A stretch of 9,165 nucleotides of DNA from GCA-003244245 sp035463315. Lineage in GTDB: Bacteria; Actinomycetota; Actinomycetes; Mycobacteriales; Pseudonocardiaceae. This document shows positions 6,467 through 9,165 of the stretch, one piece after another. The stretch's first letter is position 1, and each line of letters opens with the position of its first letter. The position numbers and the translations under genes are program-made. Under the pieces are notes generated by a model, which saw only the letters and a list, made by a program, of their open reading frames with translations, was not told where the DNA came from and did not search any database. The stretch is from assembly GCA_035463315.1 (NCBI GenBank), contig DATHTJ010000044.1, forward strand, positions 1-9,165, given 5' to 3'.

Positions 6467-8461
6467 TCACCGGCCGTCCCCGTCCGGCGCAGCAGCGCGG
6501 CGCCAGGCGGCCTCACGCAGCAGTCGCAGGCCGTTGAGGCCCACGATGACGGTGGAGCCTTCGTGCCCGAGGACGCCGAGCGGCAGCGGCAGGTGGCCCA
6601 CGAGGTCCCAGATGACCAGCGCGGAGATGAACACCGAGGCGATGATCAGGTTCTGGACCACCAGGCGGCGGGCCGCGCGGGAGAGGGCGATGACGGTGGG
6701 GACGGTGGCGAGTTCGTCGCGGACGATGACGGCGTCGGCGGTCTCCAGGGCAAGGTCGGAGCCGGCGCGGCCCATGGCGATGCCGGTGTGGGCGGCGGCG
6801 AGGGCGGGGGCGTCGTTGACGCCGTCGCCGATGACCAACACCTTGCGCCCAGCCTTCTCCAGTTCCTGGACAGCGGTGACCTTGTCCTGGGGCAGCAGGG
6901 CGGCGCGGACGTCGGTGATGCCGACCTCGCTCGCGAGGCGGGCGGCGGCGCGCGGGTTGTCGCCGGTGACGAGCATCGGGGTGGTGCCGGTCAACACCGT
7001 GAGGACGGTGATGGTGGCGGCGGCGTCGGGGCGGAGCCGGTCGGCGATGCCGAGCACACCGACGGGGGCGCCGTCGCGCTGGACGAGCACGGCGGTGCGG
7101 CCACCGTCCTCCAACTCGCCGGCTGCCACCGCCGCGCGGGTGGATGCTGTGTCCTGGGCGCCGTTGATCAGCCGGGCGGGGGCGCCGACCGCGATGAAGG
7201 CGCCGTCAATGGTGGCGGTGACGCCGATACCCGGGGTGGAGGTGAAGTCCTCGGCGTGGGGGATATCCAGGCCGCGCTCGTGGGCGGCGTCCACGATCGC
7301 ACGGGCCAGCGGGTGCTCGCTGGAGTGCTCGGCTGCAGCCGCCAGAGTCAGCAGGTCGTCCTCGGTGAGGCCGGTGCCGGCCAGGGGGTGGATCGTGGTG
7401 ACGCGGGGGGTGCCCTCGGTGAGGGTGCCGGTTTTGTCGAGCGCGATCGCGTCGACCTGGCCGAGGCGCTCCATCACGACGGCGGACTTCACCAGGACGC
7501 CGTGGCGTCCGGCGTTGGCGATAGCGGACAGCAGCGGCGGCATGGTGGCCAGCACCACCGCGCACGGCGAGGCGACGATCATGAAGGTCATCGCGCGCAG
7601 GAGCGAGCCGGTCAGGTCCGCGCCGAACGCCAGTGGGAGAGCGAAGACAGCCAGCGTCGCGACGACGATGCCGATCGAGTAGCGCTGCTCGACCTTCTCG
7701 ATGAACAGCTGGGTTGGGGCCTTGGTCTCGCTCGCTTCCTCGACCATGGCCACGATCCGGGCGATCACGGAGTCGGTGGCGTCGTGCTCGACCTTCACCC
7801 GCAGGGCGCCGGTGCCGTTCAGAGTGCCGGCGAAGACCGCGTCCCCGGCCTGTTTGGTGACTGGCAGCGGCTCGCCGGTGATGGTGGCCTGGTCGACCTC
7901 GCTGGCCCCGTCCAGCACCCGGCCGTCGGCGCCGACGCGCTCGCCGGGCCGGATGAGGGTGGTGTCGCCGACCGCGAGGTCCTCCGTGGCGACCGTCTCC
8001 TCGCGGTCGTCGTCCAGCAGCCGGGTCGCGGTGGCGGGTGCGAGGTCGAGCAGGCCGCGCACCGAGTCGGCGGTGCGCGCGGTGGCCAGCGCCTCCAGGG
8101 CGCCGGAGGTGGCGAAGATGACGATCAGCAGCGCGCCGTCCATCATCTGCCCGATCGAGGCCGCGCCGATCGCGGCGGCGATCATCAGCAGGTCCACGTC
8201 GAGGGTCTTCTCGCGTAGTGTCTGGAGGCCGGCCCAGGCCGGCTCCCAGCCGCCGGTCACGTAGGCGACCGCGTATAGAGGCATCCACGTCCAGGCCGGC
8301 GCTCCGGTCAGGTGCAGCGGCAGCGCGAGCAGGAACGCGACGGTGGCCGCAGCCGCCCAGCGTGCCTCGGCCAGCGCGAACACGCGCGTGCGCCGCTGGG
8401 GTGCGACGGCTTCTCGGGTGGCTGCGGTCGGGGCCGGGCGCTCGGTGAGAGTGGAGGACAT
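6467..8461 (-). CDS. ctpJ: P1B-4-type Co2+/Ni2+-exporting P-type ATPase
   Basis: The product has 664 residues from the ATG at 8461 (AGAAGGA about 11 bases upstream); the frame is open 25 codons further, but that extension crosses the operator. It is an inner-membrane metal efflux pump with an actuator TGEP (195-198), SPC in the ion-pore helix (298-300), the phosphorylation motif DKTGT (342-346, Asp342), the nucleotide-binding SEHPLA (381-386), TGDN (499-502), GDGVNDAPAL (546-555) and a last-helix HEGST with N643 and RLL (633-648). SPC together with HEG[G/S]T and no N-terminal CxxC metal-binding domain defines the P1B-4 subgroup (Co, Ni, sometimes Fe or Zn). About six membrane helices are visible, the pair at roughly 36-75 and the pair at 90-125 coming first. 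The divergent neighbour is NmtR, the same arrangement as nmtR-ctpJ in M. tuberculosis, which supports nickel/cobalt export under NmtR repression. CtpD-like Fe export is the alternative. Confidence 0.93.
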   Translation of the reverse strand: MSSTLTERPAPTAATREAVAPQRRTRVFALAEARWAAAATVAFLLALPLHLTGAPAWTWMPLYAVAYVTGGWEPAWAGLQTLREKTLDVDLLMIAAAIGAASIGQMMDGALLIVIFATSGALEALATARTADSVRGLLDLAPATATRLLDDDREETVATEDLAVGDTTLIRPGERVGADGRVLDGASEVDQATITGEPLPVTKQAGDAVFAGTLNGTGALRVKVEHDATDSVIARIVAMVEEASETKAPTQLFIEKVEQRYSIGIVVATLAVFALPLAFGADLTGSLLRAMTFMIVASPCAVVLATMPPLLSAIANAGRHGVLVKSAVVMERLGQVDAIALDKTGTLTEGTPRVTTIHPLAGTGLTEDDLLTLAAAAEHSSEHPLARAIVDAAHERGLDIPHAEDFTSTPGIGVTATIDGAFIAVGAPARLINGAQDTASTRAAVAAGELEDGGRTAVLVQRDGAPVGVLGIADRLRPDAAATITVLTVLTGTTPMLVTGDNPRAAARLASEVGITDVRAALLPQDKVTAVQELEKAGRKVLVIGDGVNDAPALAAAHTGIAMGRAGSDLALETADAVIVRDELATVPTVIALSRAARRLVVQNLIIASVFISALVIWDLVGHLPLPLGVLGHEGSTVIVGLNGLRLLREAAWRRAAAPDGDGR

Positions 8462-8515
8462 AGCGGTGGTGTTCCTTCTCGCAAACAGCGCGAAGCGACC
8501 TGCCCACCGTACAGG

Positions 8516-8541
8516 AATAGATGAACAGTTATTCATTCTTT
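8516..8541. promoter_or_regulatory. Candidate NmtR operator between ctpJ and nmtR
   Basis: The core ATGAACAGTTATTCAT (8521-8536) has perfect ATGAA/TTCAT arms around six bases, and the flanking AA (8516-8517) and TT (8540-8541) continue the symmetry. TGAA-N6-TTCA is the usual design of ArsR/SmtB-family operators. It is an A/T-rich island in GC-rich DNA, lies between the two divergent start codons, and would overlap the -35 region of nmtR. It should repress both genes when no metal is bound. Confidence 0.75.
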
Positions 8542-8546
8542 ATCGG

Positions 8547-8552
8547 TAAGAT
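8547..8552 (+). promoter_or_regulatory. Candidate -10 element of nmtR (leaderless transcript)
   Basis: TAAGAT fits the actinobacterial -10 pattern TANNNT and ends 7 bases before the ATG at 8560. Transcription would then start at or one base before that A, giving a leaderless mRNA. This agrees with the absence of a Shine-Dalgarno sequence in front of the ATG. It is inferred from position and sequence only. Confidence 0.45.
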
Positions 8553-8559
8553 GGCCGCT

Positions 8560-8916
8560 ATGGGCCACGGAGTCGACGAGAAGAGCACCGCCACCACTCG
8601 CGAACGCCTGAATACCGTGGGGGCCACCGACGTCGCCGCCACCCTCCAGGCTCTGGCCACCCCTTCCCGGCTGCGGATCCTCGCCCGTCTCCAGGAAGGC
8701 CCCTGCGCGGCCGGTGACCTGGCCGAGGCCGTGGGCATGGAGCAGTCCGCCTGCTCTCACCAGCTCCGTCTCCTGCGCAACCTCGGCCTGGTCACCGGCG
8801 AGCGCAACGGCCGCTCCATCGTCTACGCCCTGTACGACCACCACGTCGCCGAACTCCTGGACCAGGCACTGTTCCACGTCGAGCACCTGCGCCTGGGTCT
8901 GCCCGATACTCCCTAA
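8560..8916 (+). CDS. nmtR: Nickel/cobalt-sensing ArsR/SmtB-family repressor NmtR
   Basis: The product has 118 residues. In-frame ATGs lie at 8521, 8551 and 8560. The first lies inside the operator, and only the third gives the MGHGV N-terminus characteristic of NmtR, whose Gly2 amino group and His3 bind metal, so 8560 is chosen. The winged-helix core is LQALATPSRLRIL (29-41), DLAEAVGMEQSACSHQLRLLRNLGLV (53-78, recognition helix about 62-73) and the wing RNGRSIVYALYD. In the alpha-5 helix Asp93, His95, His106 and His109 correspond to D91, H93, H104 and H107 of M. tuberculosis NmtR. The counterparts of its H109 and H116 are Arg111 and Pro118, so they are absent. The protein represses the divergent metal pump gene and releases DNA on binding Ni(II) or Co(II). 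A Cys (65) sits in the recognition helix where the M. tuberculosis protein has Val. Immediately after its stop codon lies a group II intron end. Confidence 0.93.
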   Translation: MGHGVDEKSTATTRERLNTVGATDVAATLQALATPSRLRILARLQEGPCAAGDLAEAVGMEQSACSHQLRLLRNLGLVTGERNGRSIVYALYDHHVAELLDQALFHVEHLRLGLPDTP

Positions 8917-8974
8917 GTGAAATAGGCCGCCGGCGAGGTGCCCGCGGCTCGGGTCCTTTTCCGTCGGCCCTTTC
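8917..8974 (-). ncRNA. Group II intron domain VI with bulged branch-point A
   Basis: Reading the minus strand, GGCCG (8969-8965) pairs with CGGCC (8929-8925), then G8970 with U8924. A8923 is left unpaired. The stem resumes with AAA (8973-8971) against UUU (8922-8920) and G8974 against C8919, leaving the 3' tail AC. A single bulged A seven nucleotides from the 3' end is the classic lariat branch point. Pairing was done by eye. Confidence 0.78.
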
Positions 8975-8976
8975 CC

Positions 8977-9010
8977 GAACCGGACAGGCGAGTTTCCCCG
9001 CATCCGGCTC
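8977..9010 (-). ncRNA. Group II intron domain V (catalytic hairpin)
   Basis: The 34-nt element begins GAGCCGGA and ends UCCGGUUC; these 8-base arms pair fully (one G-U). The AGC catalytic triad follows the first G. An inner stem GCGGG/CUCGC is capped by a GAAA tetraloop, and a two-base bulge sits on the 3' side between the stems. This is the canonical domain V architecture of bacterial group II introns. Confidence 0.88.
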
Positions 9011-9018
9011 TCCAGTGT

Positions 9019-9165
9019 TTATTTCCGGGTGGTGGTTGTAGCCCGTCCGGCGTGGATGTCCTGGTGGCATTGTTCGCAGACCACGAGGGTCTTGCGTTTG
9101 CGCTTAGCCATCAGATACACCCACGATGGCCGTTCTGGCCGACCTGGCTTGTTGAGATCGGCGAG
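9019..9165 (-). CDS. ltrA: Group II intron reverse transcriptase/maturase, C-terminal 48 residues
   Basis: The last 48 codons before a TAA at 9019-9021 are visible; the start lies beyond the right edge. The segment reads LADLNKPGRPERPSWV, then a very basic AKRKRK stretch and VVCEQCHQDIHAG (residues 28-40 of the visible part). C-x2-CH-x3-IHAG is the second half of the Cys/His zinc-binding HNH endonuclease domain at the C-terminus of group II intron-encoded proteins, and the basic lead-in is also typical. The full protein supplies reverse transcription, splicing help and bottom-strand DNA cleavage for retrohoming. The presence of this endonuclease end suggests the element is not of the endonuclease-less class C. 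The RT domain cannot be judged from this window, so activity is unknown. Confidence 0.88.
   Translation of the reverse strand, partial: LADLNKPGRPERPSWVYLMAKRKRKTLVVCEQCHQDIHAGRATTTTRK

Larger units (their letters stand above)
8917..9165 (-). mobile_element. Group II intron, 3' part (continues beyond the window)
   Basis: On the minus strand, the end of a maturase gene is followed 8 bases later by a 34-nt domain V, then domain VI, ending in ...AUUUCAC. A 3' end in A-Y (A8918 C8917) and a bulged A at 8923, seven nucleotides from the end, fit a group II intron boundary exactly at 8917/8916. The intron 5' end lies beyond 9165. The flanking 3' exon is the reverse complement of the nmtR 3' end, so the element is inserted against nmtR directly after its TAA stop (8914-8916). 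Confidence 0.88.

Noticed and set aside
5398..6537. Plus-strand open frame of about 380 codons opposite ppsA
   Set aside because: It lies antisense to intact ppsA and has no recognisable domain; third-position GC on the opposite strand explains the lack of stops.
6308..8218. Very long plus-strand open frame (over 600 codons) opposite ctpJ
   Set aside because: It is the antisense mirror of a GC-rich gene. The translation is a Gly/Asp/His/Arg/Gln low-complexity mix, while the minus strand has every P-type ATPase motif.
1..9165. CRISPR array, tRNA, rRNA or phage attachment sites
   Set aside because: I looked for regularly spaced repeats, tRNA-like cloverleaf ends and conserved rRNA motifs and saw none.

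Overview
The window comes from a high-GC Gram-positive bacterium, almost certainly an actinomycete. Most genes are strongly GC-biased at third codon positions. The metal-resistance pair closely matches mycobacterial NmtR/CtpJ, and the stress genes are of the type found in actinobacterial hypoxia/dormancy (DosR/OsdR-type) regulons. I cannot fix the genus.

From right to left, along the minus strand: the right edge (about 8917-9165) is the 3' end of a group II intron. It holds the last 48 codons of its reverse transcriptase/maturase with an HNH-type Cys/His motif, then a recognisable domain V and domain VI with a bulged branch-point A. It ends exactly where the nmtR stop codon ends. The only convincing plus-strand gene, nmtR (8560-8916), is a nickel/cobalt-sensing ArsR/SmtB repressor. 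It is divergent from ctpJ (6467-8461), a P1B-4 metal-exporting ATPase. An ArsR-type inverted repeat lies between them.

Downstream of ctpJ and on the same strand come ppsA (phosphoenolpyruvate synthase), an Acg-family nitroreductase-fold flavoprotein translationally coupled to it, a short coding-like remnant, a 359-residue protein made of two protoglobin-like halves, an 83-residue single-span membrane protein, and a tandem-domain universal stress protein cut by the left edge. The set USP + Acg + PEP synthase + globin looks like a low-oxygen/redox-stress survival module. That role is inferred from gene families and context. I could not find a convincing DosR box.

The least conventional items are the double protoglobin (lower GC than its neighbours, with an intact candidate heme-ligand His in only one half), a cluster of CGTTAC hexamers upstream of it, the group II intron abutting the nmtR stop codon, and an NmtR that keeps the N-terminal Gly-His but lacks two of the histidines known from the M. 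tuberculosis protein. Gene-free stretches longer than 300 bases are 672-1123 and 2668-3043; both are described below.
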